Shown piece after piece: positions 17,321 to 25,845 of a DNA stretch of 46,280 bases. The position numbers and the translations under genes are program-made. This DNA comes from Desulfosporosinus nitroreducens. GTDB lineage: Bacteria; Bacillota; Desulfitobacteriia; Desulfitobacteriales; Desulfitobacteriaceae. Under the pieces are notes generated by a model. That model saw only the letters and a program-made list of their open reading frames with translations, was not told the DNA's origin and searched no databases. Position 1 is the stretch's first letter. Each line of letters opens with the position of its first letter. Location of the stretch: positions 1-46,280 of the forward strand of contig NZ_JAMHFY010000035.1 in NCBI RefSeq assembly GCF_023897015.1. Direction: 5' to 3'.

Positions 17321-17366
17321 AAAAAAACGAAGAACTACCTCGTAAGAGATTGTTCTTCGTTTTTTT
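17321..17366. terminator. Terminator of the buk-ptb-ior operon
   Basis: The stem AAAAAAACGAAGAAC / GTTCTTCGTTTTTTT is perfect, with a 16-nt loop; A and T runs allow use in both directions. Confidence 0.85.
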
Positions 17367-17578
17367 ACCTGTGATGACCTACTTTTCCAGGAGCTATGCT
17401 CTGCTCCAAGTATCCTTGGACCTGGAATTTACATTTTGTTATATATTAAGAGTAATTAAAGAGGAATTTGTATTCATTTGTAGAAATTTAGAACATAAAG
17501 GCAGGTACAATTTCGTTTCAAATACTTTTTTGGAGTGAATTCATCTTAGTTATTTCGTTAATAAAGGAGTGGTTATTC

Positions 17579-19606
17579 TTGGCTGGCAAAATAAAAGAAA
17601 TAATTGACAGAATCATTCAAGAAAGGTCAAAAGGTAATCCTGCTATTGCGGAAATGACAAAAGCCAAATTTATTCTAAAAGGGGTTAATCCAAACAAGTT
17701 TAGTAAGTGTTCTGAAGATGATCCGGTAATTATCGAGAAACTTATTACTATTGCCAGACAATTAAATGCAAGAGAAATAGAGGGCAGTAGAAGCAATATG
17801 AAATCTGTGTTTTCAGCGAAATCTAGTGAAGAAGAAGCAGTGTTAGATATTAAAAAGCAGTTAGAAGGTATTGGTGTAAAACTACTAATATATTTTGCTT
17901 CCTCCAACTTTGACCAGGACAGGCTGAGCAATTCAATGCAAAAAGCATTTAAGGACTGTATCGTATTTGGATGTTCTACAGCAGGTGAAATAGTAAATAG
18001 ACATTTTTTAAAAAACTCTGTCGTTGCAATGGCTTTCAATTCGAAAATTTTTTCGGATGCTAAAGTGGAAGTGATTGAACAAATGAGCGAAAATCTAAGC
18101 GTGGAAGCAGCCTTTAAATCATTCGAACAATATTATCAGGAGAGTTCCTATAAAATGGAAGCATCAAGATATGTTGGGTTAGTATTAATTGACGGTATAA
18201 GTATGAAAGAAGAAAACGTAATGGATCAAATTGGTAACAGGACGAATGTCTATTTTATCGGAGGCTCTGCAGGAGATGATCTCAAATATTCAAAAACATT
18301 CGTTTATGCAAATGGCAAAGCCTATACCGATTCCGCAGTCCTTGTTTTATTAAAGATGAACGTTGATGCTGAATTTGGAATTATAAAAACTCAAAGCTTT
18401 AAAGCCTTAGATCATGTTTTAATCGCAAATAAAGTTAATGAAGCAACTAGAGAAGTCATTGAATTTAATAACAGGCCTGCGATATCGGCCTATGCAAGTG
18501 CTGTACATGCATCTTCAGTTGAAGAAGCACAGAACTATTTCATGTCCAATCCTGTTGGATTGGTTATTGGAGAAAATAATATCTTAGTAAGAACCCCACT
18601 ACTAAGGAATGGGACCAGTATACAATTTGCATGCAAAATACTGGAAGGGATGGAGGTTAAATTACTTGAATCAACGAATATTATTGAAGATACGAAGAAT
18701 GCTTTAGAAAAGAAAATGAATGAATTTGGTAAGATAGAAGGAATTATTAATTTTCATTGCATAATGCGTACCCTTGAATTAGAAAAAAAGAATTTAGTTA
18801 AGGAATATGGAGAATTATTCAGCGGTGTACCGACGATAGGTTTTTCTACTTATGGTGAGGAATATATCGGTCACATTAACCAGACTTCAACTATACTTGT
18901 TTTTAAAACTGGTAGCAAACCATCTAATTATCACGAAGTTTTTACCCCCATAGAAACACATAAAAACCTTACACACATGAAACGAGATAACGAAAGATTA
19001 ATTAATGAAAATAGTTACTTGCAAAAGGAGATATTTGGATTAAATCAACAACTAGAGGAGACAACTGCAGCTCTTAAACAGTTTAATATCATACTAGAAG
19101 AAGAAATCAATGAGCGAACAAAAAGAGAGCAAGAAATAACTTATTTAAGCTATCATGATAAACTAACAGGACTTTATAATAGAAGGTTTTTTGAAGAAGA
19201 GATTAAAAGATTAGATAACAATAGAAATCTTCCTATTTCTATAATAAATGGGGATGTGAATGGTCTAAAGCTTCTAAATGATACCTTCGGTCATGATAAA
19301 GGGGATGAACTTTTACAGAAAGCAGCAGCAGCTATTCAAAGTGCGTGTAGGGCAGATGATATAGTTGCCCGTTGGGGAGGAGATGAATTTGTCGTTCTCC
19401 TTCCCAAAACTGACATGGATGAAGTGGGTAAAATAGTTACAAGAATTAAAAACCAGTCCTCAAATGAACACGTTAATGGTATAAGTGTAAGTATTGCATT
19501 TGGTTGGGCAACAAAGATAAGACCAAATGAGAATATCCTAAAAGTCCTAAAAAGCGCTGAAGATTATATGTACAAATATAAGATTCTTGAGAATGAAGGA
19601 ATATAG
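17579..19606 (+). CDS. FIST sensor - GGDEF diguanylate cyclase
   Basis: The 675-residue cytosolic protein has a FIST_N region (about 90-275, with IVFGCSTAGEI and VYFIGGSAGDDL). A FIST_C region follows (about 285-430, with PVGLVIGENNILVRTPL and GFSTYGEEYIGHINQTSTI), then a coiled coil (about 450-515). The GGDEF domain carries RWGGDEFVVLLP near residue 600. The catalytic GGDEF is intact and an RADD inhibitory site sits five residues before it, so it should make cyclic-di-GMP with product inhibition. FIST domains are thought to sense small ligands such as amino acids. TTG at 17579 has AAAGGAG upstream. It is a single gene and the stop is UAG. Confidence 0.9.
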   Translation: MAGKIKEIIDRIIQERSKGNPAIAEMTKAKFILKGVNPNKFSKCSEDDPVIIEKLITIARQLNAREIEGSRSNMKSVFSAKSSEEEAVLDIKKQLEGIGVKLLIYFASSNFDQDRLSNSMQKAFKDCIVFGCSTAGEIVNRHFLKNSVVAMAFNSKIFSDAKVEVIEQMSENLSVEAAFKSFEQYYQESSYKMEASRYVGLVLIDGISMKEENVMDQIGNRTNVYFIGGSAGDDLKYSKTFVYANGKAYTDSAVLVLLKMNVDAEFGIIKTQSFKALDHVLIANKVNEATREVIEFNNRPAISAYASAVHASSVEEAQNYFMSNPVGLVIGENNILVRTPLLRNGTSIQFACKILEGMEVKLLESTNIIEDTKNALEKKMNEFGKIEGIINFHCIMRTLELEKKNLVKEYGELFSGVPTIGFSTYGEEYIGHINQTSTILVFKTGSKPSNYHEVFTPIETHKNLTHMKRDNERLINENSYLQKEIFGLNQQLEETTAALKQFNIILEEEINERTKREQEITYLSYHDKLTGLYNRRFFEEEIKRLDNNRNLPISIINGDVNGLKLLNDTFGHDKGDELLQKAAAAIQSACRADDIVARWGGDEFVVLLPKTDMDEVGKIVTRIKNQSSNEHVNGISVSIAFGWATKIRPNENILKVLKSAEDYMYKYKILENEGI

Positions 19607-19630
19607 CTTTTTCATTGTGACAAGGCACGT
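19601..19630 (+). repeat. Dispersed 30-nt repeat, copy 1
   Basis: ATATAGCTTTTTCATTGTGA followed by CAAGGCACGT matches 24740-24769 at 27 of 30 positions. It begins inside the last codons of the GGDEF gene. It may mark a short interspersed element or one end of a lost mobile element. Confidence 0.5.
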
Positions 19631-19823
19631 TGGCGTTACTTCAATGTAAGTGTTTTTCTGCTAAGTTTAGTGCTGAAAATCGTTGAGTTTAACTAGCTAA
19701 TATCATCCCTCGGGGTGAAATTCCAGTGATTGGGGTAATATGGCTAACCCTCCGCATGGCCTTGGGATCTTTGATTATAGTTTTATAAAGTACATCAATA
19801 GATTAGTAAACTGGTTAAAATAC

Positions 19824-19856
19824 AATGATCACGATTTTTGGTCGTGGTCATTTTCT
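19824..19856 (+). terminator. Hairpin with T-run
   Basis: AATGATCACGA (19824-19834) pairs with TCGTGGTCATT (19842-19852) with one G-T pair, followed by TTC. It may end transcripts from the GGDEF gene, although it is more than 200 bases downstream. Confidence 0.55.
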
Positions 19857-20026
19857 AATAGCTCAAAACGAACGATTTTGGATTTTTTAGAAATATAATG
19901 AACCATGTTATATGATGTACAGTGTACATAAAATGACATATGTACATAGTAGTTTCCAGTTAAATTAAAGTCTACAATTGAGGTACAATTAAAGAATTTA
20001 TTCTAGAAGATTATAGATTATTAATG

Positions 20027-20056
20027 GGGCTCGCCAAAAAGGTGAGCCCTTATTTT
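20027..20056 (+). terminator. GGGCTCGCC hairpin
   Basis: GGGCTCGCC (20027-20035) pairs with GGTGAGCCC (20041-20049) and is followed by TTATTTTA, directly before the decayed recombinase. It could be a terminator or the end of an attenuator. Confidence 0.5.
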
Positions 20057-20071
20057 ATGAGGAGGAATTTA

Positions 20072-20480
20072 ATGATTAACGAGAACAAGATTAATTATCA
20101 GATGAGTTTACATATATTGATGATGCTCAAGGATAGTGTCAATAAATGTTCGCAAAAACCATCAGAATTCCTAAAGGCAGTAGCGTTTTGTTGAACGAGT
20201 ACGGAGAAACGAACTGATTTTAAACGAATGATCGAAGACTGTAAGGCTGGTAAGATAGACATGGTGGTCACTAAGTCCATTTCTAGATTTGCAAGAAATA
20301 CCATGGACTGTTTGAATTAGGTCAGGCAATTAAAAGAAAAGATATTGCAGTATACTTTGAAACTGAAAACATCAATACTCTCGATACCACGGGTGAAGTA
20401 TTGCTCAGATTCTCAGCAGCTTAGCGCAAAATCAAGGATTCTGAGGAAGAAGCTCTGAAAAATAAGTTAGAATAGGAAAT
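20072..20480 (+). pseudogene. Decayed serine site-specific recombinase
   Basis: From about 20185 the + strand encodes [20 protein letters not shown], then [16 protein letters not shown] and, after a UAG, VRQLKRKDIAVYFETENINT. This is the catalytic-domain end of large serine recombinases. A UGA, two in-frame UAGs and loss of the N-terminal catalytic-serine segment and the DNA-binding half show it is dead. GAGGAGG before ATG 20072 may be the original start. I considered pyrrolysine at the UAGs; the UGA and missing domains make decay the better reading. The stretch 20480-20879 shows no further gene. Confidence 0.75.
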
Positions 20481-20879
20481 GGCTCGATTAGATAAATTAA
20501 GCCTTGTGAGTTTTCCCTATTCAGGTCACATCCTGTCCCTGAGGCATGGATAGTGCCAGCCAGAGCCAGGGTATAATGAACATGATAGAAGCTACGACTA
20601 CCCAATCATCGTTCGCGGATAAGAGCTTTTAATCGATGAGTTAACTTCATTGACTGAGGAAGGTATTGTAACCCTTTCTCGAAAACGGACACTCTAGAGT
20701 TAGCTCGTTTTTCTTATCATTGAATTTTCCTCGCATTTATTCCACAAAAAAACCTGTATGGTTAATAAGATACTGGCCTACACAAAATATAGCAGTCGTT
20801 TATGAGACGGAAATATGAAAATTATTCTTTACCGATCGTTCTAAAAATGTTATTATTACTATTAACAGGAGGGAAAGTA

Positions 20880-21458
20880 ATGGGACGAAGCAAGGAATTT
20901 GAGGAAAGTGTAGTTCTCCAGAAAGCCATGGAATTATTTTGGAAACAAGGCTATGAAAAGACATCTTTGAGCGACCTGGTAGAGCATATGGGAATCCATC
21001 GTAGAAGTTTGTATGATACCTTCGGTGATAAGCATACATTATTTTTAAAAACGATAGATTTCTTCGGAGAATTTATAAAATCCAGACTAATATCTGAAAC
21101 TTCACGCGCAGAAACGGCAAAACAAGCGATACAGTATATCTTTGACTTTGTGATTGAAGGAAATGGAGATAGACCATTGGGTTGCCTATTTGTAAACTCA
21201 GCAACTGAGTTGGCTCCCCGAGATGATGTTGTAAATGAAAAGACGAAAGAAGCATTTATGCAAACAGAGCATTTTCTTGCGGAGCTTATTCGCAAAGGAC
21301 AGCAAAGAGGTGAATTTCCTTGTGATTATGATGCTGAAGTTTTGGCAGAAACCTTGAACAATACTTTGATTGGGATTCGGGTACTTGCAAGAACCTCAGC
21401 TAACAAAGAAAAGTTACATCGTATAGCAGACTTTTCCTTAGCAATACTAAACAAATGA
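20880..21458 (+). CDS. TetR/AcrR family transcriptional regulator
   Basis: The 192-residue protein begins MGRSKEFEESVVLQKAMELFWKQGYEKTSLSDLVEHMGIHRRSLYDTFGDKHTLF, a canonical TetR helix-turn-helix. GCLFVNSATELAPRD and the helical C-terminus fit the TetR_C_11-like (AcuR/NemR-type) ligand domain. ATG at 20880 follows GGAGGGA. CGATCGTTC (20833-20841) upstream and GAACGTTC (21484-21491) downstream are candidate half-sites. The downstream dehydrogenase remnant and old-yellow-enzyme genes are plausible targets. NemR-type TetR proteins often control such reductases, so I infer a reactive-electrophile response. Confidence 0.87.
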   Translation: MGRSKEFEESVVLQKAMELFWKQGYEKTSLSDLVEHMGIHRRSLYDTFGDKHTLFLKTIDFFGEFIKSRLISETSRAETAKQAIQYIFDFVIEGNGDRPLGCLFVNSATELAPRDDVVNEKTKEAFMQTEHFLAELIRKGQQRGEFPCDYDAEVLAETLNNTLIGIRVLARTSANKEKLHRIADFSLAILNK

Positions 21459-21557
21459 GGTTTTTTTTTATATAAATTAGAATGAACGTTCTCAAAAACA
21501 CGCTTGGCACCTCCATTAACTTAGACCTCATTAATTGGAGGAAATTTAGATTTCGGC

Positions 21558-21755
21558 GTGTTCAAAGGAATAGCGGCAATGGATGCCGGTGAGATGGTTA
21601 GATACGCAATCAAGGGTTTGAAACAGGATCGCTTTGAGATCCTGCCGGGTTTTAGAAGTACGCTGAAGTTCGTGAGTCGGGTTGCACCCCAGTTTATGTT
21701 AAATCTGCTTAGCAAACCCGTTGTTAAAATGCTGACTCAGACCAAGGGTAATTGA
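21558..21755 (+). pseudogene. C-terminal remnant of a short-chain dehydrogenase
   Basis: The 65-codon frame encodes DAGEMVRYAIKGLKQDRFEILPGFRSTLKFVSRVAPQFMLNLLSKPVVKML. It resembles the last 50-60 residues of DltE-type short-chain dehydrogenases. The Rossmann fold and the catalytic YxxxK are absent, so only the tail remains. It lies between the TetR gene and the first old yellow enzyme gene and ends just before the latter's start region. It is presumably the relic of a third member of a redox operon. Confidence 0.6.
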
Positions 21756-21802
21756 TGCCTGTAATAATGGAAAGAAAAAATTTATGCGTAGGAGCAAGTT
21801 CA

Positions 21803-23023
21803 ATGAAAACAATATATGACCAAACAAAATTAAAAGGAAATAAGGTATTTGAGCCATTTGAATTGGCAGGTATAACATTTCCTAACCGAATTATTAGATC
21901 GGCAACTTATGAAGGAATGGGCGATGAAAATGGCAAGCCTACAGATCAATTATTAAAAAAGTACGAAGCATTAGCTAAAGGCGGTGTTGGTGGAATTATT
22001 ACTGGCTTTATTGGAGTGAGTCAGCAAGGAAGGTCTTCAGGTTTTCATATGTCAATGCTTGATAAAGCTGAAAATGTTGAGGCCTACAAAAAATTAACGA
22101 AGAGAATGCATGAAATGGGAACCCCTATTATTGCACAACTTAATCATTGTGGCGGTCAGACAAAAGAAGAAAGTACCCATATGCCGGTTGTTGCACCTTC
22201 TAAAATATCTGACTATAAAGCAAAAGAAATAACTAAAGCTGAAATTTTAGAAGTAATAGAAGCGTTTGTTCAAGGAATAAAAAATGCAAAAGAAGCAGGT
22301 TTTGATGGTGTACAAATTCATGTGGCGCATGGATACTTACTTTCAGAATTTGTATCGCCCAGAATGAACAGGAGAAAAGATGAGTGGGGAGGAAGTACAG
22401 AAAACAGATTTAGAATTGTTAAATTGATATTTGAAAAAGCTAGGAAGGAAGTTGGAGATTACCCAATCCTTGTAAAATTAAATGGATATGAAACATTAAA
22501 AAATGGTATGACAATTGAAGAGTCTATAAAAATTGCTAAACTATTAGAGCAGGTGGGATGTGACGGAATTGAAGTCTCAAATGGAACAGAAAAAGCTGGA
22601 CTGGCGACAATTCGCGGGCAAGTGCCGTGGAAAATTTTAATAGCCCAAAATAAGAAGTTAAATAAAATGCCTGAATTTATGAAAAATTTCGTTGGTATAG
22701 TCGTAAAAAAAACACTACCACAACCTCAGCCGAAAAACTTATTTAATTTGGAAGCAGCCATGTCAATCAAGAAAGCTGTAAATATTCCAGTAATTCTAGT
22801 AGGAGGAATAACGAAATTAGAAGAAATAGAAGACGTAATTAAAGATAAAATTGATGCGGTTTCCATGTGTAGGCCATTTATAATCGAATCAGATTTAGTG
22901 AATAAATTCAAAACAGGAAAACAGACACAGTCAAAATGTATACAATGCAATTTCTGTATAATCGGCACGCTAAGGGGACCGTTTAGATGCTACTATGGAA
23001 AGCTTCCAGTAAGCAAGTCTTAG
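21803..23023 (+). CDS. Old yellow enzyme family NADH:flavin oxidoreductase (copy 1)
   Basis: The 406-residue TIM-barrel flavoprotein has PFELAGITFPNRIIRSATYEGMGD, the substrate-site block GFDGVQIHVAHGYLLSEFVSPRMNRRKDEWGGSTENRFR, VLVGGITK and SMCRPFI. The C-terminus has four cysteines, CIQCNFC...FRC, like the metal-binding end of 2,4-dienoyl-CoA reductase-type relatives. The C-terminal Rossmann domains of those enzymes are missing, so it is a stand-alone barrel. ATG at 21803 follows GGAG. A close paralogue follows, and a TetR regulator precedes. The likely role is reduction of activated C=C bonds. The stop is UAG. Confidence 0.85.
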   Translation: MKTIYDQTKLKGNKVFEPFELAGITFPNRIIRSATYEGMGDENGKPTDQLLKKYEALAKGGVGGIITGFIGVSQQGRSSGFHMSMLDKAENVEAYKKLTKRMHEMGTPIIAQLNHCGGQTKEESTHMPVVAPSKISDYKAKEITKAEILEVIEAFVQGIKNAKEAGFDGVQIHVAHGYLLSEFVSPRMNRRKDEWGGSTENRFRIVKLIFEKARKEVGDYPILVKLNGYETLKNGMTIEESIKIAKLLEQVGCDGIEVSNGTEKAGLATIRGQVPWKILIAQNKKLNKMPEFMKNFVGIVVKKTLPQPQPKNLFNLEAAMSIKKAVNIPVILVGGITKLEEIEDVIKDKIDAVSMCRPFIIESDLVNKFKTGKQTQSKCIQCNFCIIGTLRGPFRCYYGKLPVSKS

Positions 23024-23190
23024 CATTTACAAGATAATTGATTTTTCATATTTCATCTAGGAGACTCCGTTGTGAACCTTTGAGTAAAAAAATTGGAGAG
23101 TGTATTTATGGTTGTGATTTGTCAGATGTCATGACCCTAAATATAATTTTTAGATATGTTTTAAAAAAATAATTCGAAGGAGCGAGTTTA

Positions 23191-24264
23191 ATGAAAACAT
23201 TATTTGACCAAACACAATTAACAGGAATGAAGCTGAAAAACAGATTTGTCCGTTCGGCAACCTATGATGGGGCGTCAGATAAACAAGGGCACACAACAGA
23301 AAAACTACTACATGGTTATGAAAATCTTGCAAAAGGAGGGGTCGGTACCATTATAACCGGACTAACCAATGTGACTGATGTAGAAAAGTTAGTGCCAGGA
23401 CAAATGGGAATTTACAACGATTCATTTATTGGTGAATATCAAAAATTAACTGACATAGTTCACAAGCATGATACAAATATCATTGTTCAACTCGTTTGCA
23501 ATGGTGCCCAAAATCCCAGTACTGCCGATGGATTATTGTGGGGACCAAGTGCAGTGGCGGATTTGGTATTCGGAACAGTACCAAAGGAAATGACAAAAGA
23601 GGATATACTTGGTATGCAAGATGCTTTTGCCAATGGAGCTATTAGGGCTAAAAAAGCGGGCTTTGATGGTATACAGATTCACGTCGCTCATGGATATCTT
23701 TTGAGCAGATTTCTAACTCCATATTACAATCGAAGAACAGATAAATATGGCGGTAGTATGGAACATAGGACAAGAGCAGTACTGGAAACTTATCGACGTA
23801 TTAGAGAGGCTGTTGGAGTAGAATTCCCTGTTCTGGTTAAAATCAACTGTGATGATTTTATGGACCAAGGAATGACTTTTGAAGAATGCAAGTATGTGTG
23901 CAAAATGTTTGAAAAAGCAGGAGTGTCCGCTATAGAAATAAGCGGAGGCCTCGCATCATCCAGGCATAATGAGGGAACGATTAGGAAAATCACTTCGGAA
24001 ACTGAATCATATTTCAAACAATATGCAGCAGAAATTGCAGAAGAAATCGATATACCGGTTTTATTAGTGGGTGGAAATCGAGACTTTAACAAATTAACAG
24101 ATATTATAAATCAAACAAAAATTGAGTATATTTCGATTAGTAGGCCTTTCATACGGGAACCTGAGCTGATTAATCGTTGGATCAGTGGAAATAGGACACC
24201 TGCGAAATGTATTTCTTGCACCAAGTGTTTTGGTAATGAAATAAAATGCATCTTTAATCATTGA
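23191..24264 (+). CDS. Old yellow enzyme family NADH:flavin oxidoreductase (copy 2)
   Basis: The 357-residue paralogue shares FVRSATYDGASDKQG, FDGIQIHVAHGYLLSRFLTPYYNRRTDKYGGS, LLVGGNRDF and ISISRPFI with copy 1. Its C-terminal cysteines are CISCTKC...IKC. The roughly 50-residue difference from copy 1 lies in the insert before the last barrel strands and in the tail. GAAGGAG lies about ten bases before the ATG. The 167-base gap to copy 1 contains no clear terminator, so the pair may be one operon. It probably acts on a related enone or nitro substrate. Confidence 0.84.
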   Translation: MKTLFDQTQLTGMKLKNRFVRSATYDGASDKQGHTTEKLLHGYENLAKGGVGTIITGLTNVTDVEKLVPGQMGIYNDSFIGEYQKLTDIVHKHDTNIIVQLVCNGAQNPSTADGLLWGPSAVADLVFGTVPKEMTKEDILGMQDAFANGAIRAKKAGFDGIQIHVAHGYLLSRFLTPYYNRRTDKYGGSMEHRTRAVLETYRRIREAVGVEFPVLVKINCDDFMDQGMTFEECKYVCKMFEKAGVSAIEISGGLASSRHNEGTIRKITSETESYFKQYAAEIAEEIDIPVLLVGGNRDFNKLTDIINQTKIEYISISRPFIREPELINRWISGNRTPAKCISCTKCFGNEIKCIFNH

Positions 24265-24461
24265 ATGTGAAAGTAGCTTCGGCTTTGTCATTTCCTAACC
24301 ACCGGTAAGATTTTATCTGTACCCCGGCTTATGGTGCCGTCTGAAACATCTATACCATAGATTTCTCGAAGCAAAGCTAGGTTCATAAGTCAAAATGAAA
24401 CCTTGAAGGAAATTATAAACGCAAATAATTAACGGATATTTAAGCGAAACTCACTGTGTCC

Positions 24462-24497
24462 AAAACCTGCCTATTTTTGCTGCAGGTTTTTATTTTT
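24462..24497 (+). terminator. Terminator downstream of the old yellow enzyme genes
   Basis: AAAACCTGC pairs with GCAGGTTTT around an 11-nt loop, followed by TATTTTTT. Confidence 0.75.
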
Positions 24498-24739
24498 TAA
24501 CAAGAGAAGAAAGAGTGCTTATACTGAGTTGAAATATATCTTGATTTGGTTTTTGCTTGGGTTGTGGAACATTTATAATGATCACGTAGACACTTTAAAG
24601 GTAAAAGGTGGTAGAAAAAACTTTGAGATTGGAAGATGATTATTCAAAAAAAACCCTCCCGGCCATAGACTACCAGCTTCAAACAGCATTATTATTGTAC
24701 ACGCAAGGCACCCTGGTCATGGCAATATGACTATAAAAA

Positions 24740-24769
24740 ATATAGCTCTTTCATCGTGACAGGGCACGT
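24740..24769 (+). repeat. Dispersed 30-nt repeat, copy 2
   Basis: ATATAGCTCTTTCATCGTGA followed by CAGGGCACGT differs at three positions from 19601-19630, all transitions. The two copies flank the region holding the dead recombinase and the redox genes. Confidence 0.5.
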
Positions 24770-24976
24770 GAAGACAGTAATAGCTCTGTAACGGGTTGAC
24801 TGAAATCTTGATATCAGAGAGTTTAGAAGGCATATAGTCTTTGAGTATGTAGCGTATAGGGAAATATATTTGATTTGTATTCGCCAGGGTCTTTTTATTA
24901 CGCTCTGGTATTTTTATAATAATTTGTATTTATAGCAGGAATAATTAGGAAAAGCGTTGAATTCTATGTTTAATAA

Positions 24977-25087
24977 GATGATTGGAACATATTACGATTA
25001 CCAAGTGATATTTTACACGAATTACCAATTGTAAAAGATTGGGATGACAGTTACAATTGGCTAGACATCGGTTTGAGTGACAGTTGA
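24977..25087 (+). pseudogene. Possible short coding remnant, unrecognised
   Basis: A 36-codon frame reads DDWNILRLPSDILHELPIV followed by KDWDDSYNWLDIGLSDS and a stop. The composition is protein-like and no start or ribosome site is present. I do not recognise the family. It may be the tail of a lost gene or chance. Confidence 0.2.
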
Positions 25088-25242
25088 TTTGCTTAGGACT
25101 GATACGGTAGAAACATGAACTTTGGCTCCATCGTATCAAAAAAGGCCAGACCCAGATACATAAAGGGCATTATTTGGTTTTACTTTTTCGATTATTCTAA
25201 ACACAAATAATACGAAACGTTTACAAGGGAGGAGGAGGTGCC

Positions 25243-25821
25243 TTGAATATTGATACCATGACAATCCTATTCAATATATGTTTACTAACGGGGTTTGCTG
25301 TACCAATTCTAAGTCTGTTAACAGGTGTATTCGGGTCAATACTCGATATGGATTTTGACTTAGATACAGATCATGATTTTGATGGACTCGTACCATTTAA
25401 TTTAATGTCTACTTGTTTTGCATTGATTGTTTTCGGGTCACTCGGAAGATTGTTTGCGCCATACATGATCAATACGTTATTCACAGTAGTAATTATTACG
25501 TTGTTAGCGTTAGTATCATTTGTCGCTTATAGAGTGTTATACAAATATGTGATAGTTAAGTTAAAACGTAATAATCCTTTAGCAATAACGAGTGATGATA
25601 TAGTAGGGTCTGTAGGGAAATTAACGTTGAGGGTGACAAAGGACAGTGATGGTGTTGTATCAGTTTTGGATAGTACAGGAGCCTCCATATCCTACAGGGC
25701 TAGGGTATGTGATTTCTATAAGCTTGACGATACTGGGAGGATAGACCAAGGAACAGAAGTTGTAATCACTGGGGTTGATAAAGTTGCAAATATTTATTAT
25801 GTGCATCCGTTATATGAATAG
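25243..25821 (+). CDS. NfeD-like membrane protein (YuaF type)
   Basis: The 192-residue protein has an N-terminal hydrophobic segment, an acidic loop DMDFDLDTDHDFDG, two more membrane helices (about 55-105) and a C-terminal OB-fold domain (DDIVGSVGKLTLRV...VVITGVDKVANIYYVHPLYE). This is the short NfeD1b type encoded next to flotillin. TTG at 25243 follows an unusually strong GGAGGAGGAGG. Its partner flotillin begins 24 bases downstream. In Bacillus the yuaF-floT pair affects membrane fluidity and envelope stress. The stop is UAG. Confidence 0.88.
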   Translation: MNIDTMTILFNICLLTGFAVPILSLLTGVFGSILDMDFDLDTDHDFDGLVPFNLMSTCFALIVFGSLGRLFAPYMINTLFTVVIITLLALVSFVAYRVLYKYVIVKLKRNNPLAITSDDIVGSVGKLTLRVTKDSDGVVSVLDSTGASISYRARVCDFYKLDDTGRIDQGTEVVITGVDKVANIYYVHPLYE

Positions 25822-25845
25822 ACAAATGAAGTGGAGGTAGATTTA

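Larger units (their letters stand above)
24265..25242. other. Gene-poor stretch with remnants
   Basis: No intact gene is visible over nearly 1 kb. It contains a terminator (24462-24497), the second copy of a 30-nt repeat (24740-24769) and a short protein-like frame (24977-25087). The sequence is patchy and looks like decayed inserted DNA. The last 100 bases presumably carry the promoter of the NfeD-flotillin operon, but I could not pick out reliable boxes. Confidence 0.5.

Noticed and set aside
20185-20480. In-frame UAGs in the recombinase as further pyrrolysine codons
   Set aside because: A UGA also breaks the frame and both the N-terminal catalytic part and the DNA-binding half are missing, so simple decay explains the stops.
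24945-25139. Reverse-strand gene in the gene-poor region
   Set aside because: Its composition is not protein-like and there is no ribosome site; the + strand holds a more convincing short remnant.
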